Origin: Poa pratensis
Lineage: Eukaryota; Streptophyta; Magnoliopsida; Poales; Poaceae
NCBI GenBank assembly: GCA_947311845.1
Contig: CAMZMU010000040.1
Location: forward strand, 59,331,901-59,395,900
DNA: 64,000 bases
Direction: 5' to 3'
Position 1 is the stretch's first letter. Each line of letters starts with the position of its first letter. The position numbers were made by a program, and so were the translations under genes. Positions 20,963 to 31,920 of this stretch are shown here, piece by piece. Below the pieces are notes generated by a model. It saw nothing but the letters and a program-made list of their open reading frames with translations. It ran no database searches and was not told the origin of the DNA.

Positions 20963-23736
20963 CTGTTCATTCACTCCGAAGCCACTTGCTGGCCGGGCTT
21001 GAACATTTTCAACGGAGCCGCAAAACTTGCTCGTCTCCGCGGATATGTGGAGCCACCTCTTGGAGATAGATACCTTCGTCCGCTGCGTCGGAATGTTGTA
21101 GGGCGGTAGGATTCTACATTCATTGTAGCGCTTGGTGAACCGGCCCCAATATGCCGACCCTCTTTGCTCCGCCCCGAGAATTTGGTTGGTTCCAACCTCG
21201 ATCCAGGACTCGCAAATGAGCACGTCTTCCTCGGCCGTGAATGAGGCGCCCCTTTGGCTCATCTTTCTCTTCATGGCCCGGGCTTGGGTCTCGAGCTCTC
21301 CTTCGAAAACCGGCTCATTGTCGATGTTGATCACATCGGGGTCGGTCGGCGGAACTTCATCATCTCCGGCATCGTAATTGTCCTCGGCGTACTCGTTGTT
21401 GTCCATGATCATGTCCTGGAGGACGTCCTTCTGGACGTCGTCCCCTTCATCATGGACCTCCTCCTCCTCCTCGTAGTACATGGGATCACCCGGCGACGGC
21501 CTGGGCATTTTCGCCGAACAGGTTACGCGTCGGGGCGACCACTGCCGGGGCAGCTGCACGCGCGGCCGCAGTCTGCGCCGCCGGTGAGTGTCCGGCCAAA
21601 GGTGTAGCAGGCGTGTTCAGATCAAGCGTAGGTACCTCGACTGGGCTGGGCGCGGATTTGCCTGAGGTAGGGGAAACCCGCGGCGGCATAGTTCCCGGAA
21701 AGTACCCGTACGGTGGCGATGGTGCCGTCGCGGAAGATCTCGACCTTGGCGGTCGGGCCACCAAGGCGTTGGAGCTGGTCGTCGTAGTCGCGACATCGAC
21801 CGCGGCCGCCATCGGGGTAATTCCAATCAGGAGGAGGGCAGCGGTCGCGGTCCTGGACACGAAGTCAGATTCGTCCTCCTGCACGGCGGCGGCCTTCTTG
21901 GCGGCGTCGAGCTTCTCCTGCTTCAACCTCCTCCTCCGGGCGCCCCGCTTCTGGGTCTCTGCGGCCCTCTGTTCTTCGGTGAGTTCCTTCTTTGGTTTCT
22001 TTGCAGCTTTGGGCGCTGATACGTCTCCAACGTATCCATAATTTCTGCTGTTCCATGCTTATATTATACCATTTGCTACATGTTTTATATACACTTCGTA
22101 TCACTTTTATACATTTTCTGGGACTAACCTATTAACAAGATGCCACAGTGCCAGCTCCCTGTTTTCTGCTGTTTTTGGTTTCAGAAAGTTACTTCTGGAA
22201 ATATTCTCGGAATTGCACGAAACAAAAGGCCAAGTCCCTATTTTTCCAGCACGTACACGGAGTCCGAAGGAGAGACGAAGGGGAGCCACGAGGTGGCCAA
22301 ACCACCTGGCGGCGCGGCAGTGGGCCCAGCCGCGCCTGCCTGTGGTTTGGGCCCCTCGGGGGTCCGCCGACATCGCCCCTTCGCCTATTTATTCCCCGAG
22401 GCGTGAAAACCCTAAAGCACCGAGGCTTTCATCCAGAACATATTCGTTGCCGCCGCCGTCGTCAACCCTAACTCGGGGGTTTTCTGAAGCTCTTCCCGGC
22501 ACCCTGCCGGATAGGGGAATCATCACCGGAGGGCTCTACATCGCCATGCCCGCCTCCGGAGTGATGCGTGAGTAGTTCATCCTTGGACTATGGGTCCATA
22601 GCTGTAGCTAGATGGTTGTCTTCTCCACTTGTGCCATCATGTTTAGATCTTGTGAGCTGCCTATCATGATCAAGATCATCTTATTGTAATGCTACATGTT
22701 GTGTTTGCTGGGATCTGACTTATATTGATACCTATGTGGAGCTGAATATTATATTATCATGTCTATGTCATTTGTGATCTTGCATGCTCTCCGTTACTTG
22801 TTGAAGCCTTGGCCAAGTGAATACTTGTAACTCCAAGAGGGGTATTTATGCATGATAGTTGGGTTCAACCTCTATTTAACCTGGGATAGTGACAACAAGT
22901 TCTAAGGTTGTAGATGTGTTGTTGCCTCTAGGGGTAAAACAGCAATCCTTTATTCAAGGATGAATGTATTGTTTACATTACGCACATTACTTAATGCAAT
23001 TGTCTGTTACTTGCAACTTAATACTGGAAGGGGTACGGATGTTAACCGGAAAGTGGACTATTTAGGCATAGATGCATGTTGGATAGCGGTCTATGTACTT
23101 TGTCGTAATGCCCAAATGAATCTCATAATAGACACCACAACTCACACATGCATGTTATATGCACTTATCAATTGTCAATTGCCCAGCTGTAATTTGTTTA
23201 CCCAGCATGTTGGTTATCTTATTGGAGAGACACCACTAGTGAACTGTGGACCCAGTCCATTCTTTTACATCTGAAATACAATCTACTGCAATCATTGTTC
23301 TCTACTGTTTTATGCAAACAAACATCATCTTCCATTCGATACGTTTAACCCTTTGTTTTCAGCAAGCCAGTGAGATTGACAACCTCACTGTTAAGTTGGG
23401 GCAAAGTAATTTGATTGTGTTGTGCAGGTTCCACGTTGGCACCGGAATCGCTGGTGTTGCGCCGCACTACACTCCTTCACCAACACCTTCGAAGCAACCT
23501 CGTTTTCCTACTGGTTCGATTAAACCTTGGTTTCATACTGAGGGAAAACTTGATGCTGCACTCATCATACCTTCCTCTTGGGGTTCCCAACTGATGTGTG
23601 ACGTACAAGCATTGTTTCTGGCACTATTGCCAGGGAGATATTCCCTCGTCAACTTAGAGCCACCAGGCGCACGTCCAGCGGCGGGGCCGGCGGCGACAGG
23701 TCCAGCGTCGGAGGCGGCGGCGGCTGCACCGGCCAT
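20963..23736 (-). pseudogene. Harbinger ORF1, first exon, split by solo LTR and frameshifted
   Basis: The start ATG is at 23736-23734 (minus) in good context, followed by an Ala-rich N-terminus. The frame is cut at 23666 by the LTR insertion and resumes at 22016 with KAAKKPKKELTEEQRA, the GGCGC duplication restoring the frame exactly. A Pro/Ala/Thr-rich linker follows. One extra A near 21510 shifts the frame before an acidic stretch (YYEEEEEVHDEGDD). The Myb/SANT domain (ASFTAEEDVLICESWIEVG and RFTKRYNE) lies at about 21050-21290. The exon ends at 20963 with a GTGAG donor. ORF1 proteins help the DDE transposase bind DNA. Confidence 0.7.
22017..23665 (+). mobile_element. Solo LTR with a primer-binding-site remnant, inside Harbinger ORF1
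   Basis: It starts TGATACGTCTCCAACG and belongs to the same broad LTR type as 12817 and 43154. The target duplication GGCGC lies at 22012-22016 and 23666-23670, and removing the insertion restores the ORF1 reading frame, so both borders are firm. Unlike a normal solo LTR, the last 50 bases carry a decayed PBS region (CTGGCACTATTGCCAGGGAGA-like, about 23626-23640) and end ..GCCACCA. Confidence 0.8.
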
Positions 23737-24257
23737 GGCTAGGGTTGGAGTGTGGACTGGGGTTTTGGGAGAGGGAGAGGCCGAAGTGCGGACCAGAGGA
23801 GGACACAATTGCGGTTCGCCGCACGTCCGCGCCCGACGCATCCGTGGCCCAAATTTGGGCCAGAAATGCGTCGCGGCGGACAGAAAAATGGACCGCGGTC
23901 CGTTTGCGTTGCCCCGTTGGGCCGTGTTTTTGGCTCGCGCGGACACGGACGGACGCGCGCGGACTCTATGTGTCGGCCCGTTGGAGTCATCCTAAGGGAA
24001 GCCATAATGCCGTATTTGGTAGAGTTGCTGCTGTCATATATAGGTTATGTCTTTGAGTATATTTCAATTGCATTGCCAAACCATACTGGAAAAGGGGGAG
24101 CAGCAGATGGCCTGATAGATGCCGACAAATCCCTGCTGACACAGAGAGAGGAACAATATGCTCGTGTAGGAGGGGTTGCAGTCGAGCATTGTGTTCACAT
24201 TGGAAGGAATGACATCCTGTTTGATACAGTATTTTCTAAATTTGTTGCTGCACAAAG

Positions 24258-24586
24258 TGCGAGCAACCACCGCGCGAGCACGCCTCCGCCGACCACGCCG
24301 CCACCAAAATCAACTACAATCGGTGGCCTACCCCCGCTCCCTCCGCGCCTCCGTCGTCGCAGACTTGGTGAGTGGGAGGTCGAATGGAGGCGCCGGCGGC
24401 TGCCCTAGTCGCCTGGTTGCGGCTCTCACGAATTCACAATTTTTTCCGAGCTAGGTGATTTTGGGCCTTACGGGGATAAATTGCAGGAGTAACTATATCA
24501 ATTTTAATCAACGCTAAGAAAATCATGTCTTAATCAATGGCTAAGAAAATTCATAGCCCACGGTACCGACGGTACGACGAGTACCG
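24258..24586. other. 3' part of the Pack-type element, mixed captured sequence
   Basis: A GC-rich stretch (24270-24420, resembling a 5' UTR or exon) is followed by AT-rich subterminal sequence up to the right inverted repeat. No identifiable product. Confidence 0.3.
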
Positions 24587-24603
24587 TGCCAACCACCGTA
24601 AAA

Positions 24604-25040
24604 GAGCTCTATAGACTTGCAGTCCCAATGATGACCACCTGCTCCGTGTCCCTATGTTCCGTCTTCTCGATCTTGTGATGCTGCTTCAGCTTTGAGTTAA
24701 CAAACCTTTAGAGTCGCCTAATCTTACGGAGCCGCGGAATATAGTTTAGCCAAATAAAGTGCGACATGATGCGACATACAGATTAGCCAAAGGGAAACAT
24801 AAACTAGGGTAAACAATGGAACGCCATGGCCGCCATCATGAACTGCTGGGGATGCAAGTGGCGTGTAATTCCTTAAGTGCGTGGTGCTTGATAATTTTTC
24901 GTTCGATAGCAAGTTTGTTTCTAACATTCCAAAGAGCCCATGATTGTGCTACGAAGATGAACCAAATTAGTCTGCGTGTTCGGCCAGAGAAATTAGAAAG
25001 AATAGAGAAGAATTGCGCAAAACTCGAAGGGCACCAAGTC
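24604..25040 (-). pseudogene. LINE reverse-transcriptase ORF, C-terminal fragment and 3' UTR
   Basis: The minus strand (24836-25040) reads SSFAQFFSILSNFSGRTRR, then LIWFIFVAQSWALWNVRNK and LAIERKIIKHHALKELHAT, the usual C-terminal text after the zf-RVT region of plant LINE ORF2 proteins. The 24604-24830 part would be its 3' UTR. It is cut at 25040 by the 36.8-kb Ty3/gypsy element; the AAGTC duplication at 25036-25040 pairs with 61811-61815, where the LINE frame resumes upstream. Not active. Confidence 0.6.
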
Positions 25041-25224
25041 TGTCGGCCCAGTGGAAACCAGGGTACCACGGGCCGGCCTGCCACAGCCCTCAACACTCTG
25101 CTGAAGATTCTGCTAAGGACCAGGCATCTCAGCCTAGTGAGCCTCGCGAGAGACCTTTCCCTCGCGAGGGCCTCTCCCATCAAGAATGTCGCGAAGTCCT
25201 GGCGCACGTCTGCGCCTCCCTCGC

Positions 25225-25722
25225 TGTCAGGGAAATGATTAACCCGCGACTTATTCGAATTTAACAAACAGCGACTTAAGGTTTCGCTATCATTGTTGGG
25301 CCACGTGAAAGATGGGCCAATCTCGCATCGTGACTCGATGAAGGAAAGCTCCAGAAGGTCGGTGCAAACTTGCCTTGGAAGACAAGAAAGATAATCAGGC
25401 TTCGTGTAGAACTCTTGTAACCTGACGAGCCTCTGTGTATATAAAGAGGACTCGCAGGACTTAGAGAGGGTCAAGCCCTAAAACCCTAGCTCATACGGCG
25501 AGTACCAGATCGGATCGCCTCCATTGTAACACCTCGATTATCATATCAATACCAATCTAGGGTAGGCAGGAAGTAGGTCTTTTACCTCACATTGAGGGGG
25601 CCGAACCTGGGTAAATCTGTGTTGATCTTTGTTCCTGCGATCCCAAGCTCGGAGATGCTTGACTCGCGTAATCCCACACCTACGAAGTCATCTATGACAC
25701 CTGACGTGACAAACCCACGACA
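25225..25722 (+). repeat. 5' LTR of the nested Tat element
   Basis: TGTCAGGGAAATG to CCACGACA. TATATAAA at 25438-25445 is a likely core promoter. Confidence 0.92.
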
Positions 25723-25724
25723 GT

Positions 25725-25742
25725 TGGCGCCCACCGTGGGGC
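25725..25742 (+). other. Primer binding site, tRNA-Lys type
   Basis: TGGCGCCCACCGTGGGGC lies two bases after the LTR and matches the complement of the plant tRNA-Lys 3' end. Confidence 0.75.
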
Positions 25743-27958
25743 CTGCGGTCAAGAGCGTCACGTTCCGCGCAGGATCCATGAAGGAGCTGAAGATCTTGTT
25801 GTTGGCCGTATCATCACGGTCAATGGCACACCCCTCATTGACGATTCAAGCTGGGGGCCGGAAGCAGATTACTTGGAGACCGGCCACGTCATCCCGTTTG
25901 GATCCATCAACGTCTTCGTTGGCTTCATCGGTGGCAGGTCCATTAGCTCGGTCCAAGAAGGCGATCAGTAGAAGAGTCGCCGATGATGGGGAAGAATCCA
26001 TGGAAAGCATGGACTCGCAAGAGTTTGGGTCCATTGTACCTGCCTTTGAAGAAAGTTGCTGGGGTTACCCACCAGAAATCGCATTATCACCAGATCGAGA
26101 GACGGCGCAAGTCGCGGTTTACACGACCGGAGGAGCAGGTGCATCAGGAACTGCTGGAGAAACCGAGGCATCGGCACCCCCAAGCAACCCACTTCTTGTC
26201 CCTGTGTCAGCCACAACGCCGCCCTCCGTGCAACAGAAATTGAGGCCGCCAGGGCCGAGCTCCTGTATGAGGTTCGAAGGATGGAAGAAGAGCGCCGCAG
26301 GCTCGATCAGATAAACCAAGGAATCCAACAGGAGCGGCAAAGTAGCCGCGCTGGCTGCGACTCAACGACAGGTTGACTCGCAAACACAACTGCGCGCGAC
26401 TCAACCAACAGTGGAAATCCCGCTTACTCCAGCCGCGGGAGCGGGAATCCAGACAGTTGCGGAAGGATGGGGACCAACAAATCAAGAGACCCAGCAACAA
26501 CCAAGGAGGTTTCACACCCCGCAGGGCCATTACCAAACCCTGTCGATAATATGTATGCTGCGGCTAATATCTTGACTCAGATGGTACCAACAGGCGATGA
26601 CCCGGTCAATGCTGAGGCGCGGCGCGCGATTCAGATGCTAAGTACAGCAGTCCTGCAACAAGCCAATAGGGCAAGCCGAAGCACAGCTGCCCCTCGTACC
26701 AGCCAATCACAGGATTGCAGCAGAAAGAAGCGTCCAAAGCAGGCCACCAGAGAACATATCAGGAGTCGCACAGAGGCAGCAGGAGCAAGTCGCAGAAGCG
26801 CAGGCGAATATGCCAGTGATGCAAACGCGGCCCGCAGAAGTCAACAATCCAACGGGCACATCCACAACCCTGTCCTCGCGGCTCAAGGGCCCAGCATGTT
26901 TCACTGAAAGGATCAGATCGGAACCTTTTCCTGAAGATTTCAAAGGGCCACGCAAGGTGGCAAACTACAACGCCAGCATGGATCCAACCACCTGGCTGAA
27001 CAATTACGAGATGGGGATGAGCATTTTGAACGCCTCAGAGGAAATATGTGCAAGGTACCTCAACATGATGCTAGAAGGTGCAGCGCACATATGGCTGCAA
27101 AATTTGCCTCCCAACTCTATAAATACTTGGGAGGAACTGAAGGATGCCTTCGTTAAGAACTTCCAAGGAACTTGCAAACGACTCTGCAATATAGAAGATC
27201 TCGAGCGTTGTGTCCAGAAGGAAGGCGAGTCAAGTCGCCATTGGATGAAAAGGGTGGCAGAAATAATACACTCCTCAGATAATATACCACCAAGCTCAGC
27301 CGTCCTGGTAATGGAGAAAAACTGCAAGTTTGAGCCGCTGATTCATAAGCTGGGTCGCATGAAAGATAAAGTCAAGAGCCTCAGCGAGGTAATGGCTGCG
27401 GCTAACAAATATGCCGGCTCGATAAAACCAGAGACGCGTCAGACGGAGAAGAAGAGGAGGTTGCTGCCAAAGGAAAGAAAAACTCCAACAAGCCCCAGCA
27501 GCAGCAAACAAGCCACAACAACGCGAATCAAAACAAACGCAAAAACGAAGATGGTCACTCAGGGCTCGTCGCCAATACGCGTGGAGGATTCAGAGGCCAG
27601 CGGAAGGGGCGAGGATACGGCTCCCGTCCAATCAATATGCAAGAAGTTTTTAATCGGCCATGCGACCTTCATGCAACAGGTGATGGACGGCCAGCGGACC
27701 ATACCAAGGCACAATGCACTATTACAAGAAGTGGAAAGAAGAAGCCAGCACAACAGGGGAAATTCCCACGAAGGAAACCCTGGTACGGCTCATGACGCAA
27801 ATGTTGGGCAGCACAGCACGAACCCCAGGCAAACGGGGCAGTATCACACAATAGTTATCGACACCTCCAAAAGGGAAGAGAAATTGAGTCGCAGGTCAAC
27901 AGGTGAACGCCGTGATACCAGCAACGCCCAATTGGCTAAGGTGGTCAGCACACAGTAA
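25743..27958 (+). pseudogene. Gag polyprotein of the nested Tat element, frameshifted
   Basis: The N-terminal part is spread over different frames (25790-26900). The main domain is in the 382-codon frame 26810-27958: FPEDFKGPRKVANYNASMDP, then WLNNYEMGMSILN, MLEGAAHIWLQNLPPNSINT and EELKDAFVKNFQGTCKR, the retrotrans_gag signature of Tat elements. A basic tail follows. No CCHC knuckle is obvious. Gag builds the cytoplasmic particle. Frame changes make a full Gag unlikely from this copy as written. Confidence 0.75.
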
Positions 27959-28863
27959 CTTGGAGTCGCGACGATCACCCGCCACAAGTACGGGAACCTG
28001 GCAAGTTGGCGCTGGTTGTGGCACCGTACGTTGCAGGATACAAGCTGACCAAAGTGCTTATGGATGGAGGAAGCAGCATTAATATCTTGTACTACGATAC
28101 GTTCCAGCGTCTAGGACTCAAGGATTCCAGCCTGCAGCCCACGTCAACGTGTTTCACGGCATTGTCCCAGGAAGGTCCGCACGCCAGCGGGGAAAATAAC
28201 CCTAGGGGTAACTTTTGGGACAGAAGAGAACTTCAGAAGCGAGTTCCTATGTTCGAAGTGGTAAAATTCCAAAGCCCATATCACGCCTTGTTTGGAAGAA
28301 GGCTTTGCTAAGTTTATGGCCAGGCCATGCTACGTGTACCTACAGTTGAAGATACCAGGACCAAAAGGGGTCATCACAGTGTACGGAGATAGAGAAAAAG
28401 CGATAGAATGTGAAAAGGAGATGCGGCCTTCGCAGAATCTGCCTGTGCCGCGGAAGAGCTAAAAGGTTATAAGTCGCAGGTGGACCCAAATGACATGAGC
28501 GTAGTTACCACGCCATCTGCCGAGCCACCAATGAAATTCAAAGCGGCCCAGGACACCAAGCAGATAAATCTTGTTCCTGGCGACTCATCCAAGCAAACCA
28601 GCATTGGAGCACACATGGAAGAAGAGCAGGAGAAGGCTCTCGTCGCTTTCCTTCAGGAAAATAAGGACATCTTCGCATGGAAACCGTCAGATATGCCAGG
28701 GGTACCAAGAGAATTAGCAGAACATAGCCTCAAAGTGAACCCTGCGGCTAAACCAGTGAAGCAGCCACTACGGCGTTTCCACGATGATAGAGAAAGGCAA
28801 TAGGGAGGAAATAGCTCGCTACTGGCTGCAGGATTCATCACGGAGGTATACCATCCGGAGTGG
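27959..28863 (+). pseudogene. Aspartic protease and linker of the nested Tat element, frameshifted
   Basis: The open part at 28006-28311 reads ALVVAPYVAGYKLTKVLMD with the active-site text MDGGSSINILY. The frame is lost near 28300 and 28420, each by a missing base, then regained at 28480-28803 with FAWKPSDMPGVPRELAEHSL, the linker before RT. The protease would cut Gag-Pol. Confidence 0.7.
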
Positions 28864-30219
28864 GTGGCAAACCCAGTCTTGGTTATGAAAAAGAACGGTA
28901 CGTGGCGAATGTGCGTTGATTACACCAGTCTTAACAAAGCTTGTCCAAAGGATCCATTTGCTTTGCCGCGAATCGACCAAGTGATTGATTCAACTGCTGG
29001 GTGCGAGCTGTTATGCTTTTTGGATGCCTATTCAGGCTACCATCAAATCAAGATGAAGAGGGAGGACCAAGAAAAGACGTCCTTCATCACACCCTTTGGA
29101 GCTTTTTGTTATGTCAGCATGCCCTTTGGGTTGAAGAACGCAGGTGCGACTTACCAAAGATGCATTCAGAATTGTCTACATGAGCAAATAGGTCGCAACG
29201 TTCACGCCTACGTGGATGATATTGTGGTTAAGTCGCAAGTTGGCCAGGATCTTATTAGTGACCTGGCAGAGACATTCACAAATCTCAGAAAATACAACAT
29301 GAAGCTCAACCCCACAAAGTGCGTCTTTGGAGTACCAGCAGGAAAGCTATTGGGATTCATAGTATCAGAAAGAGGCATTGAGGCCAACCCTGACAAGATA
29401 AAGGCCGTGATGGATCTCCAAAAGCCAGAAAAGATAAAAGATGTGCAGCGACTTACCGGTTGCGCAGCTTTGAGTCGCTTTATATCAAGATTGGGAGAGA
29501 AAGCACTACCTTTGTACAGACTGTTGAAAAAATCAGACACCTTCGTTTGGGATGCAGAGGCCGACGAAGCTCTAACAGCCTTGAAACATCAATTGACAAA
29601 TGCTCCAGTTCTGGCGGCTCCAAAGGATAAAGAGCCCATGCTACTATACATAGCGGCAAATTCCCGCGCTGTGAGCGCTGTCATGGTTGTGGAGAGACAA
29701 GAACCCGGAAAGGAATACCCTGTCCAGAGACCAGTATATTACGTGAGCGAAGTCCTCACAGCTTCCAAACAGCGTTACCCACAGTGGCAGAAGTTGGTGT
29801 TTGGAGTGTTCATGGCGAGTCGCAAGCTGAAGCACTACTTCCAAGAACATCCAATAACTGTGGTTAGTTCAGCACCGTTGGCAGATATCATCCGTAATCG
29901 AGAAGCTACTGGAAGAGTCGCTAAGTGGGCGATCGAGTTGGGACCACATCACATCAGCTACGAGCCGCGCACATCAATTAAGTCGCAAGCCCTCGCAGAT
30001 TTTATCAACGATTGGACAGAAATCCAAGTCGCTCCTAGCATGGCAGAAACCAAATACTGGACCATGCATTTTGATGGGTCAAGACAGTTGCAAGGCTCGG
30101 GGGCTGGAGTTGTTCTAACATCCCCAAGGGAGACAAGCTGCGGTATGTGCTACAGATACACTTCAACTGCACAAATAACGTGGCAGAGTATGAGGCACTG
30201 CTTCATGGTCTACGTATAG
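28864..30219 (+). CDS. Reverse transcriptase and RNase H of the nested Tat element
   Basis: An open frame of 451 codons; the natural polyprotein would start earlier. RT motifs are MCVDYTSLNKACPKDPFALP, FLDAYSGYHQIKM, MPFGLKNAGATYQR and the catalytic YVDD at 29209-29220. A first RNase H region follows (about 29640-30020), then a second, HFDGSRQLQGSGAGVVLTS (30066 on), the start of the Tat-type additional RNase H. The frame breaks near 30130 by loss of one G in a G run, and the rest of that domain lies in the next frame. Confidence 0.85.
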   Translation: MANPVLVMKKNGTWRMCVDYTSLNKACPKDPFALPRIDQVIDSTAGCELLCFLDAYSGYHQIKMKREDQEKTSFITPFGAFCYVSMPFGLKNAGATYQRCIQNCLHEQIGRNVHAYVDDIVVKSQVGQDLISDLAETFTNLRKYNMKLNPTKCVFGVPAGKLLGFIVSERGIEANPDKIKAVMDLQKPEKIKDVQRLTGCAALSRFISRLGEKALPLYRLLKKSDTFVWDAEADEALTALKHQLTNAPVLAAPKDKEPMLLYIAANSRAVSAVMVVERQEPGKEYPVQRPVYYVSEVLTASKQRYPQWQKLVFGVFMASRKLKHYFQEHPITVVSSAPLADIIRNREATGRVAKWAIELGPHHISYEPRTSIKSQALADFINDWTEIQVAPSMAETKYWTMHFDGSRQLQGSGAGVVLTSPRETSCGMCYRYTSTAQITWQSMRHCFMVYV

Positions 30220-31493
30220 CAAAGGAGATGAACATCAGTCGCATACGCTGTTTTGGCGATTCAGACTTGGTGGCACAGCAGGTCTCTGGAACGTGGGACA
30301 GCAAGGATGCGAATATGGCTGCATACAGAAGAGAGGTGGACAGAATTGCTGGACATTTCACTGGATACCAAGTTGAACATATTGATCGGAGACAAAACGA
30401 AGCTGCAGATGCCCTGTCTCGACTTGGATCCAATAGACAGTCAGTCCCACCCAATGTTTTCCTGGATGAACTGCACAATCCATCAGTCAAACCTCCAGCA
30501 GAGATTGACATTGCAGAGCCAGAGGACGATTCAACTTTAGTCGCAGCCCTGCATGAACAGCCAGGATGGACAGAGCCATACATGGCATATTTAAGTCGCG
30601 GAGTGCTGCCAGACGATGAGATTGAGGCGCGCAAAATCATACGGCGATCAAAGGCCTATACAATCATCAACAACGAATTATACAAGCGCAGCGTGTCAGG
30701 AGCATTCCAAAGATGTGTCTCACCAGAAGAGGGACGAAAAATCTTGCACGAAATTCATTCAGGCGATTGTGGCCATCATGCTTCGTCAAGATCTTTGGTG
30801 GCAAAGGCGTTCCGACATGGATTCTTCTGGTTAACAGCATTAGCAGATGCAGAGCAAATTGTCAGAGTGTGCGATGGATGTCAAAGATACGCTAGGCAAG
30901 ATCATATGCCAGCTCAAGCACTTCGCACAATACCCATCACATGGCCTTTTGCCGTATGGGGTTTTGACATGGTAGGGCCCTTCAGACGGTCTTCAAACGG
31001 AAAAACTCACCTCCTGGTCATGGTGGACAAATTCACAAAGTGGATAGAAGCAGAACCTGTGGGAGATTGCGAGGCTGAAACAGCAGTCAAGTTCTTGAAG
31101 AAGGTCATATTCCGCTTTGGGTACCCCCATAGTATCATTACAGACAATGGGAGCAACACCTCTGAAGGAGCTACACAGATATTTTGCGCAGACAATGGGA
31201 TAAGATTGGACCTCACGTCAGTAGCACACCCGCAGAGCAATGGACAAGCTGAGCGAGCTAACCAGGAAATTCTCCATGGAATTAAGCCGCGCCTTATTGA
31301 AAAGGTCGAAGCATCTCCAGGATGTTGGGTGGAGGAATTGCCAGCAGTACTGTGGAGCTTAAGAACAACCCCTAACAGATCCACAGGTTTACACCATATT
31401 TCATGGTCTATGGAGCAGAAGCAGTCATGCCCAGCGATATCATACATGATTCACCAAGAGTTGCGGCTTACATCGAGACAGATAATGAGATAG
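30147..31493 (+). CDS. Second RNase H end plus integrase of the nested Tat element
   Basis: 448 codons. It opens with NNVAEYEALLHGLRIAKEM (RNase H), then the integrase HHCC zinc region (GHHASSRSLVAKAFRHGFFW and CDGCQRYA) and the catalytic DDE core (WGFDMVGPF, ITDNGS, GQAERANQE). The frame is lost near 31390, in a T run, just before the C-terminal domain at 31403-31834. Integrase inserts the cDNA into the chromosome. Confidence 0.82.
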   Translation: MLQIHFNCTNNVAEYEALLHGLRIAKEMNISRIRCFGDSDLVAQQVSGTWDSKDANMAAYRREVDRIAGHFTGYQVEHIDRRQNEAADALSRLGSNRQSVPPNVFLDELHNPSVKPPAEIDIAEPEDDSTLVAALHEQPGWTEPYMAYLSRGVLPDDEIEARKIIRRSKAYTIINNELYKRSVSGAFQRCVSPEEGRKILHEIHSGDCGHHASSRSLVAKAFRHGFFWLTALADAEQIVRVCDGCQRYARQDHMPAQALRTIPITWPFAVWGFDMVGPFRRSSNGKTHLLVMVDKFTKWIEAEPVGDCEAETAVKFLKKVIFRFGYPHSIITDNGSNTSEGATQIFCADNGIRLDLTSVAHPQSNGQAERANQEILHGIKPRLIEKVEASPGCWVEELPAVLWSLRTTPNRSTGLHHISWSMEQKQSCPAISYMIHQELRLTSRQIMR

Positions 31494-31834
31494 CTCGGCA
31501 AGACTCGGTGGACACATTAGACGAGGTTAGAGACTTGGCAGCATCAAGGTCAGCGGTATATCAACAAGACTTGCGACGCTATCATGCCAGACGCATCAAA
31601 ACCCGCACCTTTCAAGAAGGCGACCTAGTACTGCGACTTAAACAAGATCACAAGGGAATGCATAAGCTGTCCTCTCCATGGGAAGGACCCTACATCATCA
31701 GCAAGAAGCTAAACAATGGGTCGTACTATCTGCTGGATGTAAGGGAAGAAAGCAGCGAACGCCATGATTTCGAGGATCGTCTCGAGGCACCTCGCCCTTG
31801 GAACGTCGCACACCTGCGACCGTACTATACATAA
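31403..31834 (+). pseudogene. Integrase C-terminal part of the nested Tat element
   Basis: It reads MVYGAEAVMPSD, then QQDLRRYHARRIKTRTFQEG, DLVLRLKQ and SPWEGPYIISKKL (a GPY/F-like module) and stops after VAHLRPYYT at 31834. It is separated from the core only by the one-base break near 31390. Confidence 0.75.
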
Positions 31835-31920
31835 GAAAAGGCTAATTAGAGCCAAGCATCATCCTTTCCAGCTTTATAGCTGAGTATCATCACAGCCACT
31901 CAGGGCTAGAACTTCAACTT

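Larger units (their letters stand above)
19880..23992 (-). mobile_element. PIF/Harbinger DNA transposon, ORF1 only
   Basis: Terminal inverted repeats start GGATGACTCCAACGGGCCG (19880) and end with its complement (23992). The 3-bp target duplication TAA at 19877-19879 and 23993-23995 is the PIF/Harbinger preference. The minus strand carries the Myb/SANT-type ORF1 of this superfamily, but no DDE transposase frame is found, so it is non-autonomous. It inserted into the VPS8 fragment and was later hit by an LTR element (22017-23665). Confidence 0.85.
19770..24257 (+). pseudogene. VPS8: VPS8 gene fragment, split by a Harbinger insertion
   Basis: The coding text is in two parts, 19770-19879 and 23996-24257. 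The first reads KERIEARAGDWMGALDMA. The second reads REAIMPYLVELLLSY, then EEQYARVGGVAVEHCVHI and DILFDTVFSKFVAAQ. This matches, from memory of the family, the central part of plant VPS8, a CORVET subunit that tethers vesicles at endosomes and vacuoles. The TAA target duplication of the Harbinger element falls inside the DSVREA codons, so the two halves join exactly. A one-base frame disturbance lies near 19842. The fragment is short, lacks start, stop and most domains, and sits in a TIR element, so it is a captured piece and not a gene. Confidence 0.75.
12310..24603. mobile_element. Candidate TIR DNA transposon with captured gene fragments (Pack-type)
   Basis: The ends carry a short inverted repeat: TTTTAGGGTGGTTGGTA at 12310-12326, and the complement of TTTTACGGTGGTTGGCA at 24587-24603 (15 of 17 match). 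GGTACCG-rich subterminal sequence lies just inside both ends. Without the nested insertions the element would be about 1.5 kb and would hold GC-rich tandem units and a VPS8 fragment, which is typical of Pack-type gene carriers. I find no target duplication and no transposase, so the superfamily is unassigned and the call rests on the inverted repeat and the internal content. Confidence 0.4.
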
